Below are positions 9,209-18,939 of a stretch of DNA of 64,000 bases, one piece after another. The first letter of the stretch is position 1, and every line of letters begins with the position of its first letter. Source of the DNA: Burkholderia sp. MS389 (GTDB taxonomy: Bacteria; Pseudomonadota; Gammaproteobacteria; Burkholderiales; Burkholderiaceae); the NCBI RefSeq assembly GCF_016899425.1, contig NZ_CP045994.1, forward strand, positions 868,001 through 932,000, given 5' to 3'. The notes under the pieces are model-generated. The model worked only from the letters and a program-made list of their open reading frames with translations. It was not told the origin of the DNA and searched no databases. Position numbers and translations under genes: made by a program.

Positions 9209-9263
9209 CGGATCGCAGCGCCGGACGTTACGTGTAGGCTACGCGTCGTCCGGAAGGACAGGG

Positions 9264-9289
9264 CGGCCCGCGTTGCGCGGGCCGTTTTT
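9264..9289 (+). terminator. Rho-independent terminator of the mha/hmg operon
   Basis: The 9 bp perfect stem CGGCCCGCG (9264-9272) / CGCGGGCCG (9276-9284) has a TTG loop and is followed by five T residues. It lies 56 bp after fahA and before a convergent MFS gene. Confidence 0.92.
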
Positions 9290-9369
9290 CGTTGACCGCG
9301 GGACGGGCACGAGCGGGCCGAGGCGTATCGGTGCATGGTGCTGCGCGCCAACGCCAACGCCAATTTGCA

Positions 9370-10530
9370 TCAGACCGCGCGCTGCACCGCTGCGCGTCCC
9401 TCCCACAACGCGGCCGCAACGAACGCGGCCACGCACGCGACCAGCACGCCGACCAGCGCGTTGCTGCCCAGTTGCTCCATCAACGCGCCGGCCACCAGCG
9501 GGCCGCCGAAGCTCGCGGCGCTCCACGACGCCGACACGAGCGAGCTCGCGGTGACGAGCGCCGCCCCGCGGAAACGCTCGCCGCACGCGACGAGCGACAG
9601 CGTGTAGATGCTGCCGGCCGCCGCGCCGAGCACGAACAGCAGCGGCCAGCACAGCCACGGATTCGCGATCACGAACGGCAGTAGCGGCAGGCCGGCCAGC
9701 ACGATCCAGCCCGCGCCGAGGTGCACGCGTTCGCGGCCGAGCTTGTCCGCGAGCCAGCCAATCGGGAACTGCATCGCGGTATCGCCGAACAGCATGATCG
9801 ACGCGAGCAGCACGGCGGTCGCGCTCGCGACGCCGTGATCCATCGCATAGAGCGGCAGCAGCGACAGCGCGAGCGTGTCGAACAGCGCGAAGAAGCCGGT
9901 GCCGATGATCAGCGCGGGCATGCGCGGCAGCACGTCGAGCCAGCGGCCGTGCGCTTCGTGATGCGCGTCGTCGCCGGCGAGCGGCGCACGGCGGATCGTC
10001 GCGAGCGTCGGCAGCGCAAGCAGGAACAGCGCGCCGCACAGCGCGAAGCGGAGGCTCGTCGCGCCGGCGATCTGGCTGACGAGCACGGGGCCGGCCATCT
10101 GGAACAGCGTGAAATTGGTCGCGTAGATCGCGACCACGCGGCCGCGCGTCGAATCCTCGGCGAGCTGGTTGACCCACGCTTCGCCGATCGTGAACAGCAG
10201 CATCAGCGCGGCGCCGCACAGCACGCGCAGCACGCCCCACAGGATCAGGTTCGACGTGAACTGCATCAGCGCGGTGGCGGCCGCGAGCAGCACGACCGAC
10301 ACGACGATCGCGCGGCGCGCACCGATGTGCCGCGCGAGCGCGGTGACGAACGGGACGACCGCGAGGCCGCCGAGGGCCTGCGCGGCGGTCAGCATGCCGA
10401 CGACGTGGGTGCCGTGCCCGGCTTCGGTCAGTGCAAGTGCGGTGAGCGGCAGTGTGGCGCCGGTGCCGAGGCCGACGACCGCGACGCTCAGGATCAGCGC
10501 GAGGAAATCGCGATTGAGAATGGCTTTCAT
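9370..10530 (-). CDS. MFS transporter (multidrug/sugar efflux-like)
   Basis: This 386-residue protein has about 12 membrane helices, beginning MKAILNRDFLALILSVAVVG. Loop 2-3 carries ALARHIGARRAIVVS, a weak version of the MFS motif A, and the second half has GWLADKLGRERVHLGAG, a clear repeat of it. It resembles the YcaD/YfcJ-like uncharacterised MFS carriers. It converges on the fahA operon and lies head to tail with another MFS gene 93 bp upstream, so the two may share a transcript. No substrate can be read. Confidence 0.8.
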   Translation of the reverse strand: MKAILNRDFLALILSVAVVGLGTGATLPLTALALTEAGHGTHVVGMLTAAQALGGLAVVPFVTALARHIGARRAIVVSVVLLAAATALMQFTSNLILWGVLRVLCGAALMLLFTIGEAWVNQLAEDSTRGRVVAIYATNFTLFQMAGPVLVSQIAGATSLRFALCGALFLLALPTLATIRRAPLAGDDAHHEAHGRWLDVLPRMPALIIGTGFFALFDTLALSLLPLYAMDHGVASATAVLLASIMLFGDTAMQFPIGWLADKLGRERVHLGAGWIVLAGLPLLPFVIANPWLCWPLLFVLGAAAGSIYTLSLVACGERFRGAALVTASSLVSASWSAASFGGPLVAGALMEQLGSNALVGVLVACVAAFVAAALWEGRAAVQRAV

Positions 10531-10623
10531 CGGCCGCGATGCTACACCGCGACCGGTGAAAGGTCCATGAAGGCCGTCAGGTTCGGATGGCGTTGTGTCC
10601 GCAACGATCTCAGCAGGGTTGCG

Positions 10624-11793
10624 TCACACGTATTCGGTCGGCACGACCACCGGCCGGCGTTCGAGCGACGCCGACCACAGCGTGAGCGCGAGCGCCGCGA
10701 CGGCCATCGCGACGCCGACCCACGGCAGGCTCACGAGCGACACGCCGGAGCCGATCGCCATCCCGCCGAGCCATGCGCCGGTCGCGTTGCCGAGGTTGAA
10801 CGCGCCCTGGTTCAGCGTCGACGCGAGGTTCGGCGCGTCGCTCGCGCGATCGACGATCATGATCTGCAGCGGCGGCACGATCGCGAACGCGAGGATGCCC
10901 CACACGAAAACCGTCGCGAGCGCGGCGAACGGCAGATGCATCGTGCCGGCGAACAGCGCGAGGACGATGCCGATCAGCGCGAGCGTCGCGATCAGCGACG
11001 GCATCCGGCGCCAGTCGGCGAGCTTGCCGCCGAGCGTGCCGCCGACCGTCAGGCCGAGTCCGAACAGCAGCAGCACGTAGGTGACCTGATGCGGCGAGAA
11101 GCCGGTCACGTCCTCGAGGATCGGCGCGATGTACGTGAACACGCTGAACAGGCTCGCGGACGCGAGCACGCTGATGCCGAGCACCATCAGCACCTGCGGG
11201 TGCTTCAGCACGCTGAATTCGCGCGTGATGCTGGTGTCGGGCATCGCGAGGTTTTTCGGCAGGCACACCGCGAGCACGGCGGCCGCGGCGATGCCGATGC
11301 CGGTGACGGCCCAGAACGTCGCGCGCCAGCCGAACGCCTGGCCGAGCGCGGTGCCGAGCGGCACGCCGAGCACGTTCGCGAGCGTGAGGCCGGTGAACAT
11401 CAGCGCGATCGCCTGCGCGCGGCGGTTCGGCGCGACGAGGTTGCTCGCGACCACCGAACCGATGCCGAAGAACGCCCCGTGGCAAAACGCGGTGACGACG
11501 CGCGCGGCCATCAGCACCGCGTAGCCGGGCGCGATCGCGCAGAACAGGTTGCCGGCGATGAACAGTCCGATCAGCCCCATCAGCGCACGCTTGCGCGGCA
11601 TCTTCGCGGTGACGATCGCGAGGATCGGCGCGCCGATCGTCACGCCGAGCGCGTAGCCCGACACGAGCATCCCGGCGGCCGGGATCGACACGCCGAGGTC
11701 GCGCGCGACATTGGGCAGCAGCCCCATGATCACGAATTCGGTGGTACCGATTCCAAATGCGGCGACGGCAAGGGCGAAAAGAGGCAGGGGCAT
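10624..11793 (-). CDS. MFS transporter, AraJ/YdhP-type exporter
   Basis: This is a 389-residue carrier with 12 predicted helices. The start MPLPLFALAVAAFGIGTTEF and the following VIMGLLPNVARDLGVSIPAAG are highly typical of the DHA1 AraJ/YdhP/PbuE group, which exports sugars, nucleosides or purines. ARVVTAFCHGAFFG matches the helix 4 signature of the group. The stop is 93 bp upstream of the next MFS gene on the same strand. Substrate unknown. Confidence 0.85.
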   Translation of the reverse strand: MPLPLFALAVAAFGIGTTEFVIMGLLPNVARDLGVSIPAAGMLVSGYALGVTIGAPILAIVTAKMPRKRALMGLIGLFIAGNLFCAIAPGYAVLMAARVVTAFCHGAFFGIGSVVASNLVAPNRRAQAIALMFTGLTLANVLGVPLGTALGQAFGWRATFWAVTGIGIAAAAVLAVCLPKNLAMPDTSITREFSVLKHPQVLMVLGISVLASASLFSVFTYIAPILEDVTGFSPHQVTYVLLLFGLGLTVGGTLGGKLADWRRMPSLIATLALIGIVLALFAGTMHLPFAALATVFVWGILAFAIVPPLQIMIVDRASDAPNLASTLNQGAFNLGNATGAWLGGMAIGSGVSLVSLPWVGVAMAVAALALTLWSASLERRPVVVPTEYV

Positions 11794-12015
11794 CGCGGTA
11801 GGCTCGGGAAAGGATGCCGCTCGAGCCGGGCGCGGGATGCGCGGGACGGGCGGTCGATGAGGCGAGAGTCAGCCGCGATTCTACTTCAGTGAAAACCCTG
11901 ATGCTTGGGGCCAAAATGGGTGTTGCCGGCGTGCGACGGGGCGGCGCGCAGGGTGCTCACAGTGTGGGATCGACGGCGATTCAGCAGCGAGGCGACGGCT
12001 GCGGCCGAATGTGGA

Positions 12016-12753
12016 TCAGGCGATGCGTTCGGGCGACCCGTCGGCCATCGCATCCGATGGTTTTTTCTTTTCAGTCTCGACTGGCGCCGCCGCCGATCCG
12101 GCCCCGTCGATCGCCGCCGGCTCGTCCCAGCCGTTCTCGAACAGGCATGCTTCGATCGGCATCCGCGCGGCCCAGCGTTCTTCTTCGAGCATCGGCTTCG
12201 CGTAGAACGCGTCGACGTGCCCGACGCAGAGCACGGCGATCGGCTTCGCGCCGTCGGGCATCCGCAGCAGCGTGCGCAGCGCATCGACGTCGAACAACGA
12301 CACCCAGCCCATCCCGAGCCCTTCGGCGCGCGCCGCGAGCCACATGTTCTGGATCGCGCACGCGGCGGAGGCCAGATCCATCTCCGGCAGCGTGCGGCGG
12401 CCGAACACGTGGCGTTCGCGGCCGTCGGCGAGCGCGACGACCAGCAACTCGCCGCATTCGCGCACACCTTCGACCTTCAGCCGCATGAATTCGTCCTGGC
12501 GCTCGCCGAGTGCGTCGGCGGTCGCGCGGCGCTCGGCGTCGACCAGCGCATGAATGGCGGTGCGCAAGGCGGGATCGGTGATGCGGATGAAGCGCCACGG
12601 CTGCATGAAGCCCACGCTCGGCGCGTGGTGCGCCGCGCGCAGCAGCCGCGCGAGCACGGCCGGATCGACGGGCGCCGGCGTGAAGTGACGCATGTCGCGC
12701 CGTTCGAAGATGGCGCGGTAGACAGCGGCGAGGTCGGAGTCGGCGAAACGCAT
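12016..12753 (-). CDS. bluB: 5,6-dimethylbenzimidazole synthase (BluB-like nitroreductase fold)
   Basis: The ATG at 12753 gives 245 residues: MRFADSDLAAVYRAIFERRD, then MRHFTPAPVD and HHAPSVGFMQPWRFI, the hallmark sequence of BluB. BluB consumes reduced FMN to make the lower ligand of vitamin B12. Later landmarks are GRRTLPEMDLASAACAIQNM and RAEGLGMGWVSLFD. The C-terminal 25 or so residues after FENGWDEP are low-complexity and not part of the fold. An earlier start at 12786 adds an unsupported basic leader. No other cobalamin genes and no cobalamin riboswitch were recognised nearby, so the gene appears isolated from its pathway. Confidence 0.85.
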   Translation of the reverse strand: MRFADSDLAAVYRAIFERRDMRHFTPAPVDPAVLARLLRAAHHAPSVGFMQPWRFIRITDPALRTAIHALVDAERRATADALGERQDEFMRLKVEGVRECGELLVVALADGRERHVFGRRTLPEMDLASAACAIQNMWLAARAEGLGMGWVSLFDVDALRTLLRMPDGAKPIAVLCVGHVDAFYAKPMLEEERWAARMPIEACLFENGWDEPAAIDGAGSAAAPVETEKKKPSDAMADGSPERIA

Positions 12754-12925
12754 GAGCGGACAAGGCAGGGAAGGACGTCGGCGCAACGATAGCAGACCGC
12801 GCGCTCGAAACGTTACTTCAACCGAAACAATGCGCTGAATTGTGGACGAAGGTGAGTGCGCTTCGCGGCGCGAGGCGTAAGCAAACGATTGCGAATGCGC
12901 CGCAAGCCCTCAAATGGGCGGTTTT

Positions 12926-13924
12926 TCAGCGATTTGCAATTACGACGTTCTGCGGCGTCCGCGCATGCCACGCCTCGATGTTCAGCAGCGTCGTGTGCGC
13001 GATCTCGGCCAGCGCCTCGCGCGTGAAGAACGCCTGGTGCGACGTGACGATCACGTTCGGGAACGTCAGCAGGCGCGCGAGCACGTCGTCCTGCAGCGGC
13101 AGGTCCGAGTGATCCTCGAAGAACAGCCCGCTTTCCTCCTCGTACACGTCCAGCCCGAGATGGCCGAGCTGGCCGCTCTTGAGCGCGTCGATCAGCGCCT
13201 GCGCATCGACGAGGCCGCCGCGCCCCGTGTTGATCAGCATCGCGCCGTGCTTCATCCGCGCGAGCGTGCGTTCGTTGATCAGGTGGTGCGTCGACGGCAG
13301 CAGCGGGCAATGCAGGCTGACGATGTCGGCGTGATGCAGCAGCTCGTCGAGTTCGACGTAGCGCGCGCCGAACGCGATCAGCTCGTCGTCGTACGGCGGC
13401 ACCGAGTGCGCGAGCACGTGCATCCCGAAGCCCATCATGATCTTCGCGAACACGCTGCCGATGATGCCGGTGCCGATCACGCCGACGGTCTTGCCGTGGA
13501 GGTCGAAGCCGAGCAGGCCGTTCAGCGAGAAATCGCCTTCGCGCGTGCGCGCGACCGCGCGCGGCAGGCGGCGGTTGAGCGCGAGGATCAGCGCGACCGC
13601 GTGCTCGGCCACCGCGTGCGGCGAATACGCGGGCACGCGCACGACCGTGATGCCGAGCCGTTCGGCGGCGGCGAGGTCGACGTGGTTGAAGCCCGCCGAG
13701 CGCAGCGCGATCAGCCGCGTGCCGCCGTCGGCGAGCCGTTCGAGCACGGCCGCGTCGACGGTGTCGTTGACGAACGGGCAGACGACGTCATAGCCGTGCG
13801 CGAGGATCGCCGTTTCCGCGTCGAGGTGCGACGGCTGGAAGTGCAGCCGATAGCCGAACTGCCGGTTGGCGGCGGTGAACGAATCGTCGTCGTACTGCCG
13901 GCTGCTGAACAGGATCACGCGCAC
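12926..13924 (-). CDS. ldhA: D-2-hydroxyacid dehydrogenase (D-lactate dehydrogenase type)
   Basis: This 332-residue NAD-dependent enzyme starts with GTG at 13924 (MRVILFSSRQYDDDSF). The catalytic triad can be followed: Arg in LRSAGFNHVDL, Glu in LDVYEEES and His in VTSHQAFFT. The nucleotide-binding motif is GVIGTGIIGSVFAKI. YEEESGLFFEDHSD is characteristic of the fermentative D-lactate dehydrogenase (LdhA) branch, which reduces pyruvate to D-lactate. It lies 30 bp downstream of a LysR gene on the same strand, an arrangement that suggests co-transcription. Substrate is assigned by family. Confidence 0.88.
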   Translation of the reverse strand: MRVILFSSRQYDDDSFTAANRQFGYRLHFQPSHLDAETAILAHGYDVVCPFVNDTVDAAVLERLADGGTRLIALRSAGFNHVDLAAAERLGITVVRVPAYSPHAVAEHAVALILALNRRLPRAVARTREGDFSLNGLLGFDLHGKTVGVIGTGIIGSVFAKIMMGFGMHVLAHSVPPYDDELIAFGARYVELDELLHHADIVSLHCPLLPSTHHLINERTLARMKHGAMLINTGRGGLVDAQALIDALKSGQLGHLGLDVYEEESGLFFEDHSDLPLQDDVLARLLTFPNVIVTSHQAFFTREALAEIAHTTLLNIEAWHARTPQNVVIANR

Positions 13925-13954
13925 GCTGCACCTCCGATGGCTGACGCGCGCAGT

Positions 13955-14938
13955 TTACTGCAGGCCCGTGACGATGTCGGAGCGTTCGGGGCCGCGCACC
14001 GGCCGCAGGAAGTCGTAGTCCGTCTGCCCGCGGGCGGCCGGCGCGCCGAAGTGCTCGAGCGCGTGCTCGACGAAGCTGCGCGTCCGGGCCGGCACGTACT
14101 GGCGGTTCGGATAGACGAGCGACAACTGCGCGTCGGGATCGTCGATCCGGTAGCCGGCCATCAGCCGCACGAGCGTGCCGTGGTTGAGCGCGTCGGCCAC
14201 GCACGGCTCGGGCAGCACCGCGATGCCGGCACCGGCCACGGCCGCCGCCTGCACGAGCGCGAGCTGATTGACCGTGCAGGCCGGGCGCACCGTGACCGTA
14301 TGGGCGACGCCGTCGTGACCGACGAGTTGCCACGTCGGCGCGTGCTGGTGCGCCGCGAGCGTGACCCAGTCGTGGCCCGGCAGGTCGTCGGGCACGCGCG
14401 GCTCGCCGCGGCGGTCGAGATACGCGGGCGCCGCGCACGCGACGAACGGGTTCGGCGCGAGCGCATGGCCGATCAGCGACGGGTTGCCGTCGAGCCGGGT
14501 GCCCGTGACGATGCCGACGTCGTAGCCCGAATCGAGCACGTCGAGCGGCCCTTCGGCGACGGTCAGCTGCACGCGCAGCTCCGGGTAGCGGTGCCGGAAG
14601 CTGCTGACGAGCGGCGTCAGCGCGAGCGGCGACAGCAGCCCCGACGCGACGACGCGCAGCGTGCCGGCCGGTTCGCGCACGGCATGCGCGACGGACGATT
14701 CGAGGTGGTCGAATTCCTCGAGCAACGCACGGCAACCGTCGAGGTAGCGTACGCCGGCCTCGGTAAGCGACAGGTTGCGCGTGGTGCGATGGATCAGCCG
14801 TGTGTTCAGGTGGCCCTCGAGCATCGCGATCGAACGCGTGACGAGCGCATTGGACACGCCGAGATGGTGCGCCGCGCGCCGGAAGCTTTGCTGCTCGGCG
14901 ACGCAGACGAATACACGCATGGTCTGAATCTGGTTCAT
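13955..14938 (-). CDS. LysR-family transcriptional regulator
   Basis: From ATG 14938 the protein has 327 residues. MNQIQTMRVFVCVAEQQSF opens the winged helix-turn-helix, whose recognition region is AAHHLGVSNALVTRSIAMLE. The C-terminal effector domain follows (GTLRVVASGLLSPLALTPLV). It belongs to the large group whose members begin with MxxF at the fourth to eighth residue. Upstream codons to 15094 are open but out of family. The gene is 30 bp before ldhA on the same strand. Confidence 0.87.
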   Translation of the reverse strand: MNQIQTMRVFVCVAEQQSFRRAAHHLGVSNALVTRSIAMLEGHLNTRLIHRTTRNLSLTEAGVRYLDGCRALLEEFDHLESSVAHAVREPAGTLRVVASGLLSPLALTPLVSSFRHRYPELRVQLTVAEGPLDVLDSGYDVGIVTGTRLDGNPSLIGHALAPNPFVACAAPAYLDRRGEPRVPDDLPGHDWVTLAAHQHAPTWQLVGHDGVAHTVTVRPACTVNQLALVQAAAVAGAGIAVLPEPCVADALNHGTLVRLMAGYRIDDPDAQLSLVYPNRQYVPARTRSFVEHALEHFGAPAARGQTDYDFLRPVRGPERSDIVTGLQ

Positions 14939-15684
14939 GGCTTGCGTATTTCTGGCCCGGTTGATTGATTTTGGTTGTGATTTATCGCCGCGCAACGTCG
15001 AAAGCGCATCGCGCGGCCCCAGCTCTCCCTCGTCTCGAAAATAGAATTTTCGATTCCGCAGATGATTGTTCAATAAAGAACAGATATCCGTCAACCTGAG
15101 AAAACGGGCGGCTTGCGTAAAATCGAAATCGCGAGTACCCGTTTAACGCTGCAATGCAGCAAGCGCGGGGCGGCAAAACCGGCATGGTATTGGAGTATGC
15201 GCGGTTTCTTGAAAAATATCTTTTTTAATCAGTATGTTGGGAGAAATTTGGCAGCCCGTGGCGCAGCGCTTTCGGCGTCGTTCCCCAATACATGCTGCAA
15301 TAGTGGATGTTTTTTCCACGTTCGGATTTTGTGTATCGCATTCGTTCCGCGATTTGTATCAGGTGGTCGGTACATTTCGTTCCATCCGCGAATGAGGCTG
15401 AACTGCCGTTTTCGACGAATCATCTCGATATTGGCGGAGAAAATCGTGCGTTCGGAACCCCGAGTGGAACCGTTTCGCGGCCGGCAGGCAATCCCTTTTC
15501 AATCCGGCCAGCCATCGCGGGCGCGGTGTGCGGCCGGCTGGCCCGGTCCGGCGACCGGGCCACCGTCGCGCTGTCCGGACGTGCGCGCCTCTTGCGCGAG
15601 GCGGCGGAACACGGAATGATCGATGAGTTGGCCGCGCCGTGCTACGGGCGTCCGGGCACTTCCTTTCCTCATCCTTTTCCAGCC
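14939..15684. other. Long intergenic region, AT-rich in the middle
   Basis: These 746 bp separate the divergent LysR and aminotransferase genes. The section 15190-15460 is much richer in A and T than its surroundings and has no supported reading frame. The aminotransferase frame is open from 15307, but its translation upstream of 15685 matches no family feature. No repeat, tRNA or mobile-element end was seen. It probably holds both promoters. Confidence 0.6.
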
Positions 15685-16896
15685 ATGTCCATCGATTATT
15701 CGCCGATTCCCTGTCCCGTCGTCGTGCCGCTCGACGCGATCCTGCCCGAAGAACCGCTGCTGATGATGGGAGCCGGCCCGGTGCCGATCCCGGCCGCGGT
15801 GGCCAAGGCGAACACGATCGTGATCAACCACCTCGGCGCGACGATGGCGAAGATCATCGAGCAGGTGAAGGAGATGGCGCGCTACGTGTTCCAGACCCGC
15901 ACGAAGTGGGTGCTCGGCGTCGCGGGCCCGGGCTCGGCCGCGATGGAAATGGCGATCTCGAACCTCGCCTGGCGCGGCACGCGCGTGCTGTCGATCCGCA
16001 ACGGCTTCTTCAGCGCGCGGATGGCCGAGATGGCCACGCGCGTCGGCGCCGACGTCGCGACGCTCGAAGTGGCCGACCGCGCGGTCGCGAGCCTCGACGA
16101 GATCGCCGACGCGATCGCCCGCGAGCAGCCCGAAATCGTCACGATCGTGCAGGGCGAGACGTCGAACACCGTCTGGAACCGCGACCTGCGCGACATCGCC
16201 GCGCTCGCGAAGGCGGCCGGCGCGCTGGTGGTCGTCGACGCGGTGTGCACGCTGTCGACGATGCCGCTCGAGATGGATGCGTGGGGCATCGACGCGGTGA
16301 TCACCGGCGGCCAGAAGGGGCTGTCGTCGATCCCCGGCGTGTCGCTGATCGCGTTCTCCGATGCCGCGTGGGACCGCATGAAGCATCGCCCCGAGCCGAA
16401 CGCGCACTGGTGCCTCGACATGGCGCTCGCGGAGAACTTCTGGCACAACGCCGGCTATCACTACACGGCGCCCGTGTCGGGCGTGCTCGCGCTGCACGAG
16501 GCGCTGCGGCTCGTCTGCGCGGAGACGCTCGAAAGCCGCTTCGCGCGCCACCTGCGCTGCTCGCTGGCGCTGCAGGCGGGCGTCGAATCGATGGGGCTCA
16601 AGCTCTATGCGCCGAAGGACTGCCGGCTCAATTCGGTGGTCGGGATCGAGACGCCCGAGGGGCTCACGCCCGGGATGGTCTGCGGCCATATCTCGAAGCA
16701 GTACCAGGTCGAGATCTCCGGCTCGTTCGGCTTGCCGATCGTGCGGATCGGGCAGATGGGCGAGCAGTGCCGCGAACACAACCTGTTCCGCACGCTGCAT
16801 GCGTTCGGCCGCACGATGGTCGACCTGAAGGTGCCGGTCGACCTGCCGGCCGGCGTCGCGGCGCTCGAACAGGAACTGTCGCGGCGCGGCGCGTAA
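15685..16896 (+). CDS. Class V PLP-dependent aminotransferase (alanine-glyoxylate type)
   Basis: This 403-residue enzyme starts at ATG 15685 (MSIDYSPIPCPVVVPLDAIL). It has the fold I class V signature: MMGAGPVPIP at the N-terminus, VAGPGSAAMEMAISNL for cofactor phosphate binding, VVVDAVCTLSTMPLEMDAWG with the ring-contacting Asp, and ITGGQKGLSSIPG with the Schiff-base Lys. Relatives include alanine-glyoxylate, serine-glyoxylate and pyridoxamine-pyruvate aminotransferases, and the amino donor cannot be chosen from sequence. It converges on an AraC gene only 36 bp downstream. Confidence 0.85.
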   Translation: MSIDYSPIPCPVVVPLDAILPEEPLLMMGAGPVPIPAAVAKANTIVINHLGATMAKIIEQVKEMARYVFQTRTKWVLGVAGPGSAAMEMAISNLAWRGTRVLSIRNGFFSARMAEMATRVGADVATLEVADRAVASLDEIADAIAREQPEIVTIVQGETSNTVWNRDLRDIAALAKAAGALVVVDAVCTLSTMPLEMDAWGIDAVITGGQKGLSSIPGVSLIAFSDAAWDRMKHRPEPNAHWCLDMALAENFWHNAGYHYTAPVSGVLALHEALRLVCAETLESRFARHLRCSLALQAGVESMGLKLYAPKDCRLNSVVGIETPEGLTPGMVCGHISKQYQVEISGSFGLPIVRIGQMGEQCREHNLFRTLHAFGRTMVDLKVPVDLPAGVAALEQELSRRGA

Positions 16897-16932
16897 GCGG
16901 GAGCAGCGAGGAAACGAGGAAGCGGGCCGCGC

Positions 16933-17868
16933 TCAGCGGCCCTGCATCGCGCGCCGGTACGTATTCGGCGTCGTGCCGTGCGCGTCGCGAAAGCGATGGC
17001 TGAAGTGGCCGGCGTTCGCGTAGCCGCAGTCGGCCGCGATCTGCGCGAGCGGCAGCGCCGTCGTGCGCAGCAGCTCGCGGGCGCGGGCAAGCCGTTGCTC
17101 GGCCACCCATGCGTGCGGCGCGCGGCCGAACGACAGCCGGAACATCCGCGAGAAATGGTATTCGGACAGCGCGGCAACCTCGGCGAGTTCGCCGAGCGTC
17201 AGCGGCTGCGTGAGATACGTGTCGATGTAGTCGCGCACGCGGCGGCGCACGGCCGGCGCGAGCCCGCCGCGGAACGACGTGTCGGTGCGCGTCGTGCTCT
17301 GCCCGCGCAGCAGCAGGCTCAGCACGTCGTGCGCGGTCTCGTTCACGCGCAGCCGGTCGTCCGCATCGTCCCAGCCGTCGAGCGCGAGCGAGCGCAGCAG
17401 CGCCGCGACGCGCGCATCCTCGAAATAGGTGCGATCGGCGAGCTTCAGCTCGCGCGGTTCGCGATCGAGCTCGCGGATCGCGCGCTGCGTGAAGTGCTCG
17501 GGCAGGAAATACAGGTGGATGAAATGCATTTCGCCGCGCACCCACCAGCGCGATTCGTGGTCACCCGGCAACGCGCACAGCAGGCTCGGCGCGCCGTAGC
17601 GCGGCACGCGCTGGCGCTCGGTCCGGTAGCCGCCGTCGAGGTAGCACGACAGCGTGTGGTGGCCGGGCTGCTCGTAGACCGTCTCGCTTTCGTCGGTGAT
17701 CCGCGTCCATTCGGCGATCGCGAGGTGGTCGCCGAGCCACGCGAAGCGCTCGAGCGTCGCGTTCGCGTCGGCGAGCGTGCGGCACACCGACTGCAGGCCG
17801 AACGGCAGATCGCCGCCAGCCAGGGCGGTGGTGCGGTCGACGGGCGGGGCGCAGAGGGAGAGACTCAT
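16933..17868 (-). CDS. AraC-family transcriptional regulator
   Basis: The ATG at 17868 gives 311 residues (MSLSLCAPPVDRTTALAGGD). The N-terminal two thirds form a cupin-like sensing domain. The C-terminal 100 residues hold two helix-turn-helix motifs: LTLGELAEVAALSEYHFSRM and LPLAQIAADCGYANAGHFSH, followed by FRDAHGTTPNTYRR. The gene is divergent from an EamA transporter (134 bp gap), its most likely target. Effector unknown. Confidence 0.88.
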   Translation of the reverse strand: MSLSLCAPPVDRTTALAGGDLPFGLQSVCRTLADANATLERFAWLGDHLAIAEWTRITDESETVYEQPGHHTLSCYLDGGYRTERQRVPRYGAPSLLCALPGDHESRWWVRGEMHFIHLYFLPEHFTQRAIRELDREPRELKLADRTYFEDARVAALLRSLALDGWDDADDRLRVNETAHDVLSLLLRGQSTTRTDTSFRGGLAPAVRRRVRDYIDTYLTQPLTLGELAEVAALSEYHFSRMFRLSFGRAPHAWVAEQRLARARELLRTTALPLAQIAADCGYANAGHFSHRFRDAHGTTPNTYRRAMQGR

Positions 17869-18002
17869 GATGGGCCGAGTATAAGCGGGCGCGCGGCGCC
17901 GCGTGCGGCGTCCCGAAAAAGACCGCAATTCCGGACAATCGGCGCGCGCGGGGCGACGGCATAGTCGGGATCCCGATTCACCCGATTGTCAGGAACGCCG
18001 CC

Positions 18003-18893
18003 ATGAACCTGTCGCTTTATTTCGTCACCGTGCTGATCTGGGGCACCACCTGGATCGCGATCAAGTGGCAGCTCGGCTCGGTGCCGCCGCCCGTGTCGAT
18101 CGCGTGGCGCTTCTGGCTCGCGGCCGCCGTGCTGTTCGCGCTGCTGCGCGTGATGCGCCGCCCGGTGCGCCCCCCGCGCGAAGCGTGGCGCTTTCTCGTC
18201 GCGCAGGGCTTCGCGCTGTTCTGCCTGAATTTCCTGTGTTTCTACTATGCGGAGCAGGTCGTGCCGAGCGGGCTCGTCGCGGTGATCTTCTCGACCGCGC
18301 CGCTGCTGAACTCGATCAACGGCCGGCTGTTCATGGGCCGCCCGCTGCGGCCGTCGGCGATCGCCGGCGCGCTGCTCGGCCTGACCGGCATCGCGTGCCT
18401 GTTCTGGCAGCAGATGGCTGGCCATCTCGACGACCACGCGACGTGGACGGGGCTCGCGATCGCGTTCGCCGGCACGATGTGCTTCTCGGCAGGCAACCTG
18501 CTGTCGAGCCGGATGCAGTCGATGGGGCTGCACCCGCTCGCGACCAACGGCTGGGCGATGCTGATCGGCGCGGCGATCCTGACCGTCGGCGCCGCGGTGG
18601 CCGGGATGCCGTTCACGCTCGACACGAGCCCGCGCTATCTCGGCGCGCTCGCGTACCTCGCCGTGCCGGGCTCGGTGATCGGTTTCACCGCGTACCTGAC
18701 GCTCGTCGGCCGGATCGGGCCGGAGCGCGCCGCGTACTGCACGGTGCTGTTCCCGATCGTCGCGCTGGCCGTGTCGACGGTGTTCGAGGGCTACCAGTGG
18801 TCGCCCCTCGCGGTGATCGGGCTGCTGCTCGTGGTGGCCGGCAATCTCGTCGCGTTCGACCTCACGCGGCGGTTGTTTCTGCGGACGGCGTGA
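18003..18893 (+). CDS. EamA/DMT-family transporter
   Basis: This 296-residue inner-membrane protein has 10 predicted helices in two EamA repeats. The first starts YFVTVLIWGTTWIAIKWQLG, and PLLNSINGRLFMGRPLRPS is the conserved helix 4 loop. The second repeat runs from about residue 150 (MCFSAGNLLSSRMQ) to YQWSPLAVIGLLLVVAGNLV. Members export amino acids or metabolites. It lies divergent from the AraC regulator, which probably controls it. Confidence 0.87.
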   Translation: MNLSLYFVTVLIWGTTWIAIKWQLGSVPPPVSIAWRFWLAAAVLFALLRVMRRPVRPPREAWRFLVAQGFALFCLNFLCFYYAEQVVPSGLVAVIFSTAPLLNSINGRLFMGRPLRPSAIAGALLGLTGIACLFWQQMAGHLDDHATWTGLAIAFAGTMCFSAGNLLSSRMQSMGLHPLATNGWAMLIGAAILTVGAAVAGMPFTLDTSPRYLGALAYLAVPGSVIGFTAYLTLVGRIGPERAAYCTVLFPIVALAVSTVFEGYQWSPLAVIGLLLVVAGNLVAFDLTRRLFLRTA

Positions 18894-18939
18894 CGGCGTT
18901 CGCGGCTGCGCGAACCCGCGATCGAGGAAACCGGCGAAC

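Noticed and set aside
9721..11892. A 723-codon plus-strand frame
   Set aside because: It lies opposite two clear MFS genes and its translation is dominated by Arg, His, Glu and Gln, typical of an antisense shadow in high-GC DNA.
12914..14968. A 684-codon plus-strand frame
   Set aside because: It runs antisense to the D-2-hydroxyacid dehydrogenase and LysR genes and shows the same biased shadow composition.
15307..15684. Extended N-terminus of the class V aminotransferase
   Set aside because: The extra 126 codons match no aminotransferase and lie in an AT-rich noncoding stretch; ATG 15685 fits the family start.
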